Shown in pieces: positions 1 through 8,772 of a stretch of 64,000 bases of DNA. Numbering within the stretch: the first letter of the stretch is position 1; every line of letters starts with the position of its first letter. The notes under the pieces are model-generated. The model was given only the letters and a program-made list of their open reading frames with translations. It did not search any database and was not told the DNA's origin. Both the position numbers and the translations under genes were made by a program. The stretch is from Blastopirellula marina (GTDB lineage: Bacteria > Planctomycetota > Planctomycetia > Pirellulales > Pirellulaceae). Where the stretch lies: assembly GCF_002967715.1 (NCBI RefSeq), contig NZ_PUIA01000038.1:232109-296108 (forward strand), read 5' to 3'.

Positions 1-1713
1 GTCGAGGCTCTCGATACCACCGGTGGTTTGCATCTTCCGGAAATAAGTTTCGAGATCAATTGGATAGATCTGTACGGTTACCTTTTCCAGGTTCCGTGTT
101 TTCAGTTGAATCGAAGGCTTCTGATTCGAGCGAAATTTGCGGAGCGTCGCGAGTTCCAGTTGCTCGCCGGTTAGTCGTGTGATGCGCTCTTGGGCTTGCG
201 ATGCGAAAGGTGTTCCGGCGAGCTCTTTGTAAAGCTCGATCGATTCGGCAAGCTTCCCTAACTTCTGTTCGGTCGTCAGCGCGATGTGGTATTTCGCTTG
301 AGCCGCGATCTGCGACCCGGGGAACTTACTGGCCAATTGCTGCCATGAAGAGATCGCTTCGGCCCAGTTTTCCTGCCGATGGAAGCTCTCTCCGATTTGA
401 AACTGGATCTGCTGCGAACGCGAGTCGACCGGGTATTTCACCAGGAATTCTCGCCAGAGCTTGCGAGCCTCGTCATACTGCTTTTCGGAGTAGGCAAACT
501 CGGCCTTCTGATACTGGGTGTTGATAATACGCTGCTGGGCCTCGCTCCACTTCGAGTGGGTCGGATGCTTCGAGAGGTATTCACTCCAGGCGGCAATCGC
601 TTCGTCAAACTTGTTCTGCTGAGCATAGATAGCACCCAACAGAAATCGGGCTTCGGCATAGGCATCGGTGCTGGCAAATTGTTCGATCTTCAAAAATGAC
701 TGCAGCGCCTGAACGGCGTCATCGCCACGTCCGCGACTCGAGAATGCCCGGGCAAGTTGGAAGTGAGCCTCGGGAACGCTTTCATGCTCCGGGTAGTTGG
801 CCAAATACTCTTCCAGGGCCGCGACTCCGAGTTCCAGGTCTTGCTCGGAGGGGGGATTGGGAAAGCTATACGTTTCGGCGAGACGAAATGCTGCCTTGGG
901 CAGGAGCGGGGAGTCTTCCCCTTCGTGCAGGGCCAGCAGGTCTTCCCAGGTCTTCCGTGCTGCTGCCTGTTGTCCTGCGTGCAGGTAAAGGTCCCCTAGT
1001 TCGTAGCGGGCAATCAGCTTGATCGGCAGATCAGTACTGTTGGAAACCAAATTCGCATAGACATTGATTGCATCTCCCTGACGCCCCAGATGATTCTGGC
1101 TGCGAGCGATCTGAAGGTTGATTTTGTCCCGCGTCTTGGGTTTGGGGCCAACTTCCAGGGCCTTCTGATAGAACTGCAACGCCTTGGTGTATTCGTTGTT
1201 GTCCTTAGTTTCTTCACCGCACTCGTAGGCAACGCTTGCCAGGTTCAGGTAGATTTCCGCGACTTCTTCCTTGCGATCGAGCGAGAGAAGGTAGCGAGCC
1301 TGTTCGCGGTAGGCTGCTTCCGCACTGCGATAGTCCCCCCGCCGTGCATGAGCGATACCTATGGCGAATTTGGCTTTGCGCGACCATTTTGCGTCCGGGA
1401 ACCGCTTCAGCTGCTCTTCAAACACCTTTACGGCTTCTTCGTATTTACCAGCGAAATGCAGGGCTCGCCCCTTGAGGTAAAGCAGTTGCTCCTTGTCCCC
1501 TCCATCTTTCGCCAGATCGGCGTCGATCAGCTGAATCGCTTCGTCGTATTTGCGATCTTGTAAGGCATCGCGAATAGGGGTTGGTGCCAGGACGTAAAGT
1601 GTGTTATCGACACTGGTTGCATCCTCGATGTCGCCTTCGGCAGCCGTCGCGATGAGAGGAAGGCAAACAGCAAAGACGAAACTCCACGCCAGCGGTCGAA
1701 ATAGCGGCAACAT
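1..1713 (-). CDS. Secreted TPR protein, 5' part of an alpha-2-macroglobulin-like giant (partial at left edge)
   Basis: I translated the minus strand from an ATG at 1713; it stays open for 571 codons to the window edge, so the gene is truncated by the window and not by mutation. The first ~22 residues form a signal peptide (short charged start, hydrophobic core, A-T-A-A type cleavage site). Then come many tetratricopeptide-like helical pairs with recurrent A-x-Y and F-P/Y-P motifs (spacing ~34-38 residues), typical of envelope TPR proteins. The last ~40 codons change to a beta-rich stretch containing LEKVTVQIYPIDLETYFRK, which resembles the first MG domain of planctomycete alpha-2-macroglobulin-like proteins. 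Role inferred: a very large periplasmic protease-inhibitor or scaffold protein. The A2M part is an inference because its diagnostic domains lie outside the window. Confidence 0.75.
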   Translation of the reverse strand, partial: MLPLFRPLAWSFVFAVCLPLIATAAEGDIEDATSVDNTLYVLAPTPIRDALQDRKYDEAIQLIDADLAKDGGDKEQLLYLKGRALHFAGKYEEAVKVFEEQLKRFPDAKWSRKAKFAIGIAHARRGDYRSAEAAYREQARYLLSLDRKEEVAEIYLNLASVAYECGEETKDNNEYTKALQFYQKALEVGPKPKTRDKINLQIARSQNHLGRQGDAINVYANLVSNSTDLPIKLIARYELGDLYLHAGQQAAARKTWEDLLALHEGEDSPLLPKAAFRLAETYSFPNPPSEQDLELGVAALEEYLANYPEHESVPEAHFQLARAFSSRGRGDDAVQALQSFLKIEQFASTDAYAEARFLLGAIYAQQNKFDEAIAAWSEYLSKHPTHSKWSEAQQRIINTQYQKAEFAYSEKQYDEARKLWREFLVKYPVDSRSQQIQFQIGESFHRQENWAEAISSWQQLASKFPGSQIAAQAKYHIALTTEQKLGKLAESIELYKELAGTPFASQAQERITRLTGEQLELATLRKFRSNQKPSIQLKTRNLEKVTVQIYPIDLETYFRKMQTTGGIESLD

Positions 1714-2029
1714 CAGAGAGTCCCCGGGGCTAAAGGATAGAAGAGTGTCGCGACTAGGTTCGTTATCTCAGACATAGACGAATTGGGCCAGGAAATGGTT
1801 TTTGGTGCTTTCAACATTCCTTGTGCCTGGTTGTCTACTTCATTTTTAGGTCATAAGTGACCAACTGGCAATGTTTTAGCGAGATCTTCTCAGTCGCTTT
1901 TCAGCGGATGTAACCCTACGGGAAGTCTAGAAAATCGATCTTTTGTCCGTCCCCTTACGCCGTTAAGATTCACCCCCACTCTGACCAGACGGGGGTCTGG
2001 ATGCATGGATGCGAATAAAGGTTTGGACC

Positions 2030-3820
2030 ATGTCCAATAACGTGAAGTACGCTACGAACTCGCCATCAAATTCTCGCTACTGGGAAATGGTCTCGCTGAG
2101 CCTTTTCCTTTTGGCCATCTTCTTGGGATGTGCCCAGGACAAAGGAGAGCAAGAGGTCGCTTCCGTCGACCCGAACGATGCTCCCTACGCGGAGAGTGCT
2201 GCTCCTGTTGATGACGCTCCTGCAGAGCCTGTACTGATCCCCCAGCAACCAAAGTTGGCACCCGATGTGGCTACGCCTCAGATGGTTCCCCAGAGCAGCC
2301 AGGGGGAATTCTATCCTGACGGATCGAAATCGGCTTCCCAGCCGCAATATGCTCCCAGAAGCTTTGCCCCTGAGGCCCCTGCCACGTCCCCCAATCTTCA
2401 ACGGAGCTCTGCTCCGAAGATGAGCCAGTACTCGCAGCCTCAGGCGATGCCGATGGAAGTGCAGCAGCCACAGGCCATGGAAGCTCCGCAGGCCGAGCCC
2501 CGCATGATGCAGGCACCGGCCGAGATGCAACCCATGTCCGCCGAACCGCAGCCTGAAGCCGTTCAAGTAGAAGAAGCAATTGAAGAACCATTTGATGTCG
2601 TAGAAGTGTTTTACGGTACCGACCGGGCACCGATGGTTTGGCCCGGAGGCGTTTTACCTCACAAGTTCCATGCGTTGTTGCCAGCAATCACTTGCGTGAT
2701 CCTTGGAATCGCGGTCGCCCTGCTGTTCACAAAGTTCAAGCAGTACATCATTGCGGGACTGACCATGGTGGTTGCCGCCAGCGGAGCGGTTGTCGTTGGG
2801 CAGGAAGGTTGGATTCAGTACCACAAGTACGACCGATTTCTCTCGAATGACTCGGTCGTTTACGGTAAAGAGCAAGGGGAACTGCAGTTGGGGACGTGTA
2901 AGGTCAGTATTCCCAAATCGCATCAGGCAGGACAGCTCGAATCTCCTTCGGTCGTTCATTGGGAATTCAAGGAGAAGCCTGAAGACCATGTCATGTTGAT
3001 GGAAGTGAAGTCGAAAGAGGAGCAAGAATTCTTCGACATGCTCAAGGTGCGCGTCGAAGAGTCGCCCGGTCGTGATCTCTTGATCTTCATTCACGGCTAC
3101 AACGTTACCTTCGAGGACGCGGCTCGGCGTACGGCCCAGATCACCCACGACTTGGACTTTAAAGGGGCCCCGGTCTTCTTTAGCTGGCCTTCGCAAGGGG
3201 AACTACTTGGGTACGTTACCGATCGAGGCAATTCGTTCTGGACTGCGTCGCATCTGAAGGAATTCCTGTTGAAAGTGCATCAGCATAGCGGTGCCCAGTC
3301 GGTGCATCTGATCGCCCATAGCATGGGGAACCGCGCGTTTGGTGCCGCCGTGGAATCGCTGGCACAGGACCTCGAGCAGAATCAAAAGATCTTCAACGAA
3401 GTCATTTTGGCCGCTCCGGATGTCGATGCACGTGTTTTTCAAGAGAAGATCGCGCCAAGCCTGACCGGCCTGGCCCAGCACGTGACGCTATACGCTTCGC
3501 AAAACGACGTGGCCCTGATGGCCTCTCGCGCCGTCAACGGTTATCCCCGTGCCGGCGACGTCGGAGCGAATATCCTGATTCTTAACGGCATCGATACGAT
3601 CGACGTGACGAAGATCGATACCAGTTTGATGGGGCATGCTTATTACGGCGACAACACGACCGTGATTAGTGATATTTACGCGTTGATGCAGAATGCCCGC
3701 ATGCCGATACAGCGTCAGTGGCTGCGAGATATCTCCAGCCCAGGCGGCATGTATTGGTACTTCGATCCGCAGTACAACAATTCGGTAACGCGAACGCCAG
3801 CCAGCCCTCCTCTGCGGTAG
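2030..3820 (+). CDS. Lipoprotein DUF900-type alpha/beta hydrolase with Pro/Gln-rich linker
   Basis: Predicted 596-residue protein. The ATG at 2030 is preferred over 2009 because AAAGG lies 8 bases upstream. The N-terminus has a lipobox (LAIFLGC), so it is probably lipidated and exported. Residues ~35-185 are low complexity, rich in Pro, Gln, Ala and Met. Two hydrophobic segments follow (around FHALLPAITCVILGIAVALL and YIIAGLTMVVAASGAVVVG). The C-terminal half is an alpha/beta hydrolase of the DUF900 group: oxyanion motif IFIHGYNVTFEDAARR and nucleophile elbow AHSMGNR with Ser431. Acid candidates lie in the AAPDVDARVF stretch and the base is probably the His in MGHAYYGDN. The substrate cannot be told. 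The combination of a lipid anchor with two membrane segments before the catalytic domain is odd. Confidence 0.8.
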   Translation: MSNNVKYATNSPSNSRYWEMVSLSLFLLAIFLGCAQDKGEQEVASVDPNDAPYAESAAPVDDAPAEPVLIPQQPKLAPDVATPQMVPQSSQGEFYPDGSKSASQPQYAPRSFAPEAPATSPNLQRSSAPKMSQYSQPQAMPMEVQQPQAMEAPQAEPRMMQAPAEMQPMSAEPQPEAVQVEEAIEEPFDVVEVFYGTDRAPMVWPGGVLPHKFHALLPAITCVILGIAVALLFTKFKQYIIAGLTMVVAASGAVVVGQEGWIQYHKYDRFLSNDSVVYGKEQGELQLGTCKVSIPKSHQAGQLESPSVVHWEFKEKPEDHVMLMEVKSKEEQEFFDMLKVRVEESPGRDLLIFIHGYNVTFEDAARRTAQITHDLDFKGAPVFFSWPSQGELLGYVTDRGNSFWTASHLKEFLLKVHQHSGAQSVHLIAHSMGNRAFGAAVESLAQDLEQNQKIFNEVILAAPDVDARVFQEKIAPSLTGLAQHVTLYASQNDVALMASRAVNGYPRAGDVGANILILNGIDTIDVTKIDTSLMGHAYYGDNTTVISDIYALMQNARMPIQRQWLRDISSPGGMYWYFDPQYNNSVTRTPASPPLR

Positions 3821-3921
3821 TTGGCGGGGCAAAAGCAAGGGCCAGAAACGTAATGGGCAATACGCCTTTGGCCCTCACAGTGGCCGCCCCTGCGAGCAAT
3901 TGGGCAGTTGCACCGTAGGAA

Positions 3922-4134
3922 TTAGGGAAGTGTCCCTTCTGAGTTAAACGGGAAATCGATTACGTTCTTGCCACGTTCGACTTTACGAACGATTGTCGAC
4001 TTCTTGTTATATGCCGCGGGAAGTGGCTCTTTGACGACCGCATTGTCGTAGTCTGGCTATCGCGCCAGGACCATCTCTTCGTAGCGGGGATCGTCCGAAC
4101 GGTCCTCAAAACCGGAGCAACCCGCATCTTCCGG
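3922..4134 (-). pseudogene. Decayed small gene (in-frame amber stop)
   Basis: On the minus strand a codon-like reading frame ends at TAA 3922-3924 and reads back for 44 sense codons (PDYDNAVVKEPLPAAYNKK and so on). It is interrupted by TAG at 4057-4059 and continues in the same frame for 25 codons (EDAGCSGFEDRSDDPRYEEM) to a TGA at 4135-4137. Upstream of that, a different frame looks more coding-like, suggesting an added frameshift. Composition and codon use resemble real protein on both sides of the stop. I read this as the remnant of a small secreted or lipoprotein gene. It could be chance, since no homologue can be named. Confidence 0.35.
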
Positions 4135-4272
4135 TCAAGAGCTCGCAGCTTGTCTTGTTTTGGCCGTTGGCGAAGATAGTCGTAGTGACATGCCCGGTAT
4201 ACTATGAAATTCCCACTAGGCAGCGCGAGTCGCCAGGCAGCCCGAAAAACTTCATAACCCAAGCGGAAGTCA

Positions 4273-6336
4273 ATGGATAACAACGACGAATCTCCCAAAC
4301 GGCGGGGCGATAAAGGAAGTTCCGGCAACTTGTGGTACATCTTGGTGGCCGGGGCCGTCGTGTTCCTGGTTGCGATGTATTTACTACAGTCGGGCTCCGA
4401 GGAACTCGCTCAGCCCGATCTGGAGAAGCTGATCGCTTCCGTCGACGATAAGCCTGCCGAAGGTGTCGAGCCGGGCGTAACCGTCAAGCGAAAAGACAGC
4501 GACGGCAAAGTTTCCAGTATCCGCTACTCAAATTTGCGAAATGTTGAAATCGGTCCCGGCTCGGTTATCGCCACCGTCGATCGGTACAACATGGACAGTA
4601 AAGACCCGAGCAAGGCCAAGACCGACGGGCAGAAGATTGTGACTTACTTAGTCCGGAGCGAAAACGCCGCCGGCAAGATTCAATCGATGCTCGATCAGGC
4701 AGGCTTCACCGACTACAAGGCGACCGGGCCTCCTAACTTCTTTGAAATCTACGGCGGTCCGCTGCTGATGATTGGCCTGGGGATCGCGTTCTGCTACTTC
4801 ATGATTCGCCGGATCGGCGGGACAGGCAGTGCGATCGCCTTCGGTCGCAGTCGCGGCAAGCTGCACATGCAAGACGACCTGAATATCAGCTTTGAAGATG
4901 TTGCCGGCATCGAAGAAGCGGTGGATGAAGTGAAGGAAATCGTCGACTTCCTCCGCTCGCCAGAGAAGTATCAGGAACTCGGCGGCCGCATTCCGAAAGG
5001 GGTACTGCTGGTTGGCCCTCCTGGAACAGGTAAAACGCTGCTGGCCAAGGCCATCGCCGGCGAGGCTGGCGTCTCGTTCTTCAGCATGAGTGGTAGCGAC
5101 TTTGTAGAAATGTTTGTCGGCGTGGGTGCGGCCCGCGTACGTGATCTGTTCCAGCAAGCCGCCGCGAAAAGCCCCTGCATCATCTTCATCGACGAGCTCG
5201 ACGCCCTGGGGAAGGCCCGCGGCGGCGGTATTGTGGGTGGACATGACGAACGCGAGCAAACGCTCAACGCATTGCTGGTCGAGATGGATGGTTTCGAGGC
5301 CAATGCCGGAATCATCATCATCGCCGCGACCAATCGTCCGGAAATGCTCGACCCTGCCCTGCTCCGCCCTGGTCGTTTCGATCGCCAGGTGTTGGTCGAT
5401 CGACCCGATGCAGGCGGTCGCGAAGATATCCTCCGAGTTCATGTTCGCAGCGTGAAGCTCGATGATACGGTCAACCTGAAAAGCGTTGCCGCGATTACGA
5501 CCGGCTTTTCCGGTGCGGACCTGGCCAACCTGGTCAACGAGGCTGCCCTGCTGGCGGCTCGTAAAGGGAAAGCGGCCGTTGGGATGGAAGAGTTCGACGA
5601 AGGGGTCGAACGCGTCACGGCGGGTCTCGAAAAGAAGCAACGTGTGATGCACGAAGACGAAAAGCTTCGTGTCGCCTATCACGAAAGCGGTCACGCCCTG
5701 GTGGCGTACTGTCTGCCTAATACCGATCCTGTGCACAAGGTTTCGATCATTCCTCGCGGCCTGGCGGCCTTGGGTTACACGATGCAGCGTCCAACGGAAG
5801 ACCGCTTCCTGATGACGCAAAGTGAATTGGAAAGCCGCATTCAGGTGCTGCTGGCCGGAACGCTGGCCGAGGAAATGATCTACCAAGAGATCTCGACTGG
5901 TGCCCAGAACGACCTGGAACGAGCCACTGAGATCGCCCGCAGCATGGTAACCGACTACGGCATGAGCCGCTTAGGCAGGGTCAATTTCCGCGCCAGCGGT
6001 CGTTCGGCCTTCATTCCTGAGCAGTCGGAAGAGCGAGCCCGGTCGCACAGCGAAGAAACCTATCGCGAGATCGACCTGGAAATCAAACGCATCATCGACG
6101 AACTGCTCAAACGCACTAAAGAGATGATGGAAGACCGTCGCTCCGCGCTGGTTGCCCTGACGGAACGTTTGATGGAACTCGAAGTGGTTGATGCCGAAGA
6201 GTTGAAACGCGTGATCGAAGAAACCTCCGACGGCCCACGCATTGTGCCAGGTACCGAAGTCAAGCGGCACGGTACGCCGAAAGAGATCAACTCCGACGAC
6301 ATTCCACCAGCAGGTGCGGTCGATCAAGGAACCTAA
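4273..6336 (+). CDS. ftsH: ATP-dependent zinc metalloprotease FtsH
   Basis: 687-residue membrane AAA+ protease that degrades unassembled membrane proteins and regulatory proteins. Two transmembrane segments (residues ~20-38 and ~157-179) flank an extracytoplasmic domain. Next is the AAA module with Walker A GPPGTGKT (248-255), Walker [12 protein letters not shown] and the second region of homology [21 protein letters not shown]. The peptidase domain has HESGH (His470, Glu471, His474) and the third zinc ligand Asp547 in [10 protein letters not shown]. The HExxH centre carries Ser where Ala is usual. It is somewhat longer than the ~640-residue norm. Monocistronic, with a strong terminator immediately downstream. 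All catalytic residues are present. Confidence 0.97.
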   Translation: MDNNDESPKRRGDKGSSGNLWYILVAGAVVFLVAMYLLQSGSEELAQPDLEKLIASVDDKPAEGVEPGVTVKRKDSDGKVSSIRYSNLRNVEIGPGSVIATVDRYNMDSKDPSKAKTDGQKIVTYLVRSENAAGKIQSMLDQAGFTDYKATGPPNFFEIYGGPLLMIGLGIAFCYFMIRRIGGTGSAIAFGRSRGKLHMQDDLNISFEDVAGIEEAVDEVKEIVDFLRSPEKYQELGGRIPKGVLLVGPPGTGKTLLAKAIAGEAGVSFFSMSGSDFVEMFVGVGAARVRDLFQQAAAKSPCIIFIDELDALGKARGGGIVGGHDEREQTLNALLVEMDGFEANAGIIIIAATNRPEMLDPALLRPGRFDRQVLVDRPDAGGREDILRVHVRSVKLDDTVNLKSVAAITTGFSGADLANLVNEAALLAARKGKAAVGMEEFDEGVERVTAGLEKKQRVMHEDEKLRVAYHESGHALVAYCLPNTDPVHKVSIIPRGLAALGYTMQRPTEDRFLMTQSELESRIQVLLAGTLAEEMIYQEISTGAQNDLERATEIARSMVTDYGMSRLGRVNFRASGRSAFIPEQSEERARSHSEETYREIDLEIKRIIDELLKRTKEMMEDRRSALVALTERLMELEVVDAEELKRVIEETSDGPRIVPGTEVKRHGTPKEINSDDIPPAGAVDQGT

Positions 6337-6366
6337 CAAACGTTGGTTCAAAAGAAGTGATCAAAA

Positions 6367-6399
6367 GAAAAAGCCAAGGCAGTAGTCCTTGGCTTTTTC
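6367..6399 (+). terminator. Rho-independent terminator of ftsH
   Basis: Perfect 13-bp inverted repeat (GAAAAAGCCAAGG / CCTTGGCTTTTTC) with a 7-base loop and a T-rich 3' arm, 30 bases after the ftsH stop codon. Confidence 0.9.
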
Positions 6400-6477
6400 T
6401 TTGTGTATGGTCAGACCCAGCGATTGTTTTCTTATCGACATTGTTCTTGTTTTGTCGCAAGTTCTCGGAGGTATGCC

Positions 6478-6972
6478 ATGTGGAGGGTGTTTGGAGCCGT
6501 TGCGACTATATTCTTCGGAGCGGCAGTTACCTATTGGCAGATGAATCCTGGACCAACTCCCCCCTACGATACTTGGTCCATTTCAGACGAAGAAGCGCTG
6601 GACGTTGCAGAGGCAATACTGCGATATCAGATCGAGAACGAGGTTTCAGGACGTAAGGCCAAAAGGGGGCAGTGGCTGTTTATGGTCTTCGGTGACGTAC
6701 CCTCGGCCGAGTTTACTGCCCGGTTCCACGAATTTCCGCAAGTCATTAAATCGTATAGCGAAGTCGATCCGGGTGGTGATACCGTTATCTTCATGGTCAA
6801 GTCGGCCAAACGATTTGACGATACGACGATCCTGGCAATCGGCAAAGTCTATGGTGGGAATGACTCGCAGGATAAACCACTTATTGGCTTAGCTGGAGAT
6901 GAAGATCTAAATGGATACCGAGTCGAACAGAATGATGGAGTCTGGGAAGTTGCCGCGGTGATAAGCAGTTAG
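6478..6972 (+). CDS. Small membrane-anchored or secreted protein of unknown function
   Basis: 164 residues starting at ATG 6478, chosen because GGAGGT sits 6 bases upstream; a longer upstream reading is unlikely. The N-terminus (MWRVFGAVATIFFGAAVTYW) is a signal anchor or signal peptide. The rest is a compact alpha/beta-looking domain containing RGQWLFMVFGDVPSAEFTAR and a repeated acidic pattern (GNDSQDKPLIGLAGDEDLNG). No family recognised. The C-terminal half alternates strands and ends with WEVAAVISS, like a small periplasmic fold. It stands alone between the ftsH terminator and a convergent response regulator. Confidence 0.75.
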   Translation: MWRVFGAVATIFFGAAVTYWQMNPGPTPPYDTWSISDEEALDVAEAILRYQIENEVSGRKAKRGQWLFMVFGDVPSAEFTARFHEFPQVIKSYSEVDPGGDTVIFMVKSAKRFDDTTILAIGKVYGGNDSQDKPLIGLAGDEDLNGYRVEQNDGVWEVAAVISS

Positions 6973-6980
6973 CTGGTGAC

Positions 6981-7382
6981 TTACCGCCCTGCTTCGTACC
7001 AGGGGTAATGACTGGCCATCGCATCTTTCACCACGCCGGTCACAATCTGGATGCTCACCGGCTTCTCGAGCAAGGAGAAAACCTCCACGCTTTCGGCCTG
7101 GGTGGCGATTGTCTGGTCGAGGCCGCCGGTCAGAAGAATGTATGGGATGTTGATTCCCAGGCTGCGACAGGCCGTAATCGATTCGAGACCCGTTCGCTCA
7201 GGCATATGGAAATCGAATAGCGCGACGTGAACCGTAGTTCCCTGGGCTACGTGAATTGCCTCGTCACCGTTAGCTGCCAGGATTGGCTCAAACCCACGAC
7301 GCGCAAACACCTCGGCCATCGTCTCGCGGAAGGCGCGATCGTCGTCGGTGATCAGCATGATGGGATGTTCAGAATTTCGCAT
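6981..7382 (-). CDS. Single-domain response regulator (receiver)
   Basis: 133-residue CheY-like receiver without an output domain. Acidic pocket Asp13-Asp14-Asp15, phosphoacceptor Asp57 in ALFDFHMPERTG, switch Thr in ILLTGG and the conserved Lys in LLEKP are all present, so it should be phosphorylatable. It converges with the preceding small protein (8 bp between stops). No histidine kinase is adjacent, so the partner is unknown. Stand-alone receivers act in phosphorelays or by protein-protein contact. Confidence 0.9.
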   Translation of the reverse strand: MRNSEHPIMLITDDDRAFRETMAEVFARRGFEPILAANGDEAIHVAQGTTVHVALFDFHMPERTGLESITACRSLGINIPYILLTGGLDQTIATQAESVEVFSLLEKPVSIQIVTGVVKDAMASHYPWYEAGR

Positions 7383-7847
7383 GGCTCAAAATCGCGACAC
7401 ACGCGTAACGTGTTGGCAGGACAAAAGCTTCGACGCATCAACATGCAAATGTAGTTCCCATTTTTTGCCATAAAGCCTGACAGGTGCAATACCGATCGAT
7501 CGGATGCGGTAAATACGAGAGAAATCGGGTTTTTCAGGCCGTTTTCGTGTTCTTCAGATGAAGGTTTCCTGCCTGTCCCCTGCCAATATGACATGAACTT
7601 CAAAGAAAGTTGCCCACTTTATCAGCAATGTTGATGGTAATTGCGATTTTCGGTCACTTAATGCAGGGGTACTTATAACTAAGTCGTGATTCCGCTATAA
7701 CTTGTGACATGCGAGCGGCCCCTTTCGATGGATGGTCGGAGTAGCGGCCGAAGGGCGCTGATTGCGTCAAAAAGCGATCTGAAGACAACACTTGTAAGCG
7801 AGATTTTGCCCCTACCAGCACGATCTCGATTTCGGAAAGGGTCTGTG
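7383..7847. other. Intergenic region upstream of sdh and of the divergent response regulator
   Basis: About 465 bases between divergent genes; it must hold both promoters. A TATAAC box is present at 7696-7701 but has no convincing -35 partner. A longer in-frame reading into this region from sdhC is judged non-coding because the better ribosome site precedes GTG 7848. Confidence 0.5.
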
Positions 7848-8693
7848 GTGAGCTCGGCACCTAGTTTTTTACAACGCAACGAGTTCCTGTTGCGTCGCCT
7901 GCATTCTTTAACCGGCCTGATTCCTATCGGAGCCTACATGGTGGTTCACCTTTCGGTGAATGCCAGTGTGTTCGGCTCGCCGCGATTGTTTCAGCGGTTG
8001 GTGTTCCACATTCACTCTCTGGGGCCACTGCTGCCACTGGTCGAATGGGCACTCATCTTTCTGCCGATCATATTCCACGCCGTGTACGGTTTGATCATCA
8101 CGAAAGATGGCAATCCCAACACGCAAAGCTACCCCTATAACAGCAACTTCCGCTACACGATGCAGCGGGCAACAGGGCTGATTGCATTCCTGTTTATTGC
8201 CTGGCACGTGTTCCATATGCATGGCTGGATTCACGCCGAATTCTGGGTGAACAACATTGCTCATCCGCTGTTTGGTGCCCAGTTCTCGCCGTACAACGCG
8301 GCAAGTAGCGGTGCTGAGGCGATGCAGGCCTCGATCATCGTGCCAATCCTGTACGCCATCGGCGTGTTGGCGGCTACGTTCCACTTCACCAATGGCCTGT
8401 TCACGTTTGGCATTACCTGGGGCCTTTGGATCAGTGCCAAAGCTCAAGAGAAAGCCAAGATGGCGGCTAACGTGCTGTTCGTGCTGTTGGCCGTCGTCGG
8501 TATGACTTCCATTGTTGGGCTGTACTCGATGAGCCAAGAGAAGATCGCGGAAGTCCGAGTCGAAGAAGACAAGGCTTACGAACTGCTGGTCGAAACAGGC
8601 GACGTTATGCCCAGCGATCACAAGCATTCCAAAGAGTCGAAATACTACCACGCGGAAGAAGACGACGCCGCCCAGGCCGAGTCGAAGCGTTAA
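7848..8693 (+). CDS. sdhC: Succinate dehydrogenase cytochrome b558 subunit
   Basis: 281-residue membrane anchor of complex II, Bacillus-type cytochrome b558 with five helices and two b hemes, so no sdhD is needed. Start: GTG 7848 is preceded by AAAGGG at 6 bases spacing, and the protein then begins just before the conserved FLLRRLHSLTGLIPIG. His residues in the helices (RLHSLTG, MVVHLSVN, FHAVYG, AWHVFHMHGW, FHFTNG) supply the heme ligands. The C-terminal ~40 residues are a charged His/Glu/Asp-rich tail beyond the usual family length. First gene of sdhC-sdhA-sdhB; quinone reduction side of the TCA/respiratory enzyme. Confidence 0.93.
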   Translation: MSSAPSFLQRNEFLLRRLHSLTGLIPIGAYMVVHLSVNASVFGSPRLFQRLVFHIHSLGPLLPLVEWALIFLPIIFHAVYGLIITKDGNPNTQSYPYNSNFRYTMQRATGLIAFLFIAWHVFHMHGWIHAEFWVNNIAHPLFGAQFSPYNAASSGAEAMQASIIVPILYAIGVLAATFHFTNGLFTFGITWGLWISAKAQEKAKMAANVLFVLLAVVGMTSIVGLYSMSQEKIAEVRVEEDKAYELLVETGDVMPSDHKHSKESKYYHAEEDDAAQAESKR

Positions 8694-8772
8694 AGCCACG
8701 CGACTCCTTTCGGGTAAGCCGTTAGGGGGTAACGCCGCCAATTGAAAACCCAAGAGCCAAAGGTGGACGGGA

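Noticed and set aside
3960..4340. 126-codon minus-strand frame upstream of ftsH
   Set aside because: Runs into the ftsH coding start in antisense and does not match the better frame of the decayed gene at 3922-4134.
4648..5886. A 412-codon open frame on the minus strand
   Set aside because: Antisense to ftsH, whose translation shows all family motifs.
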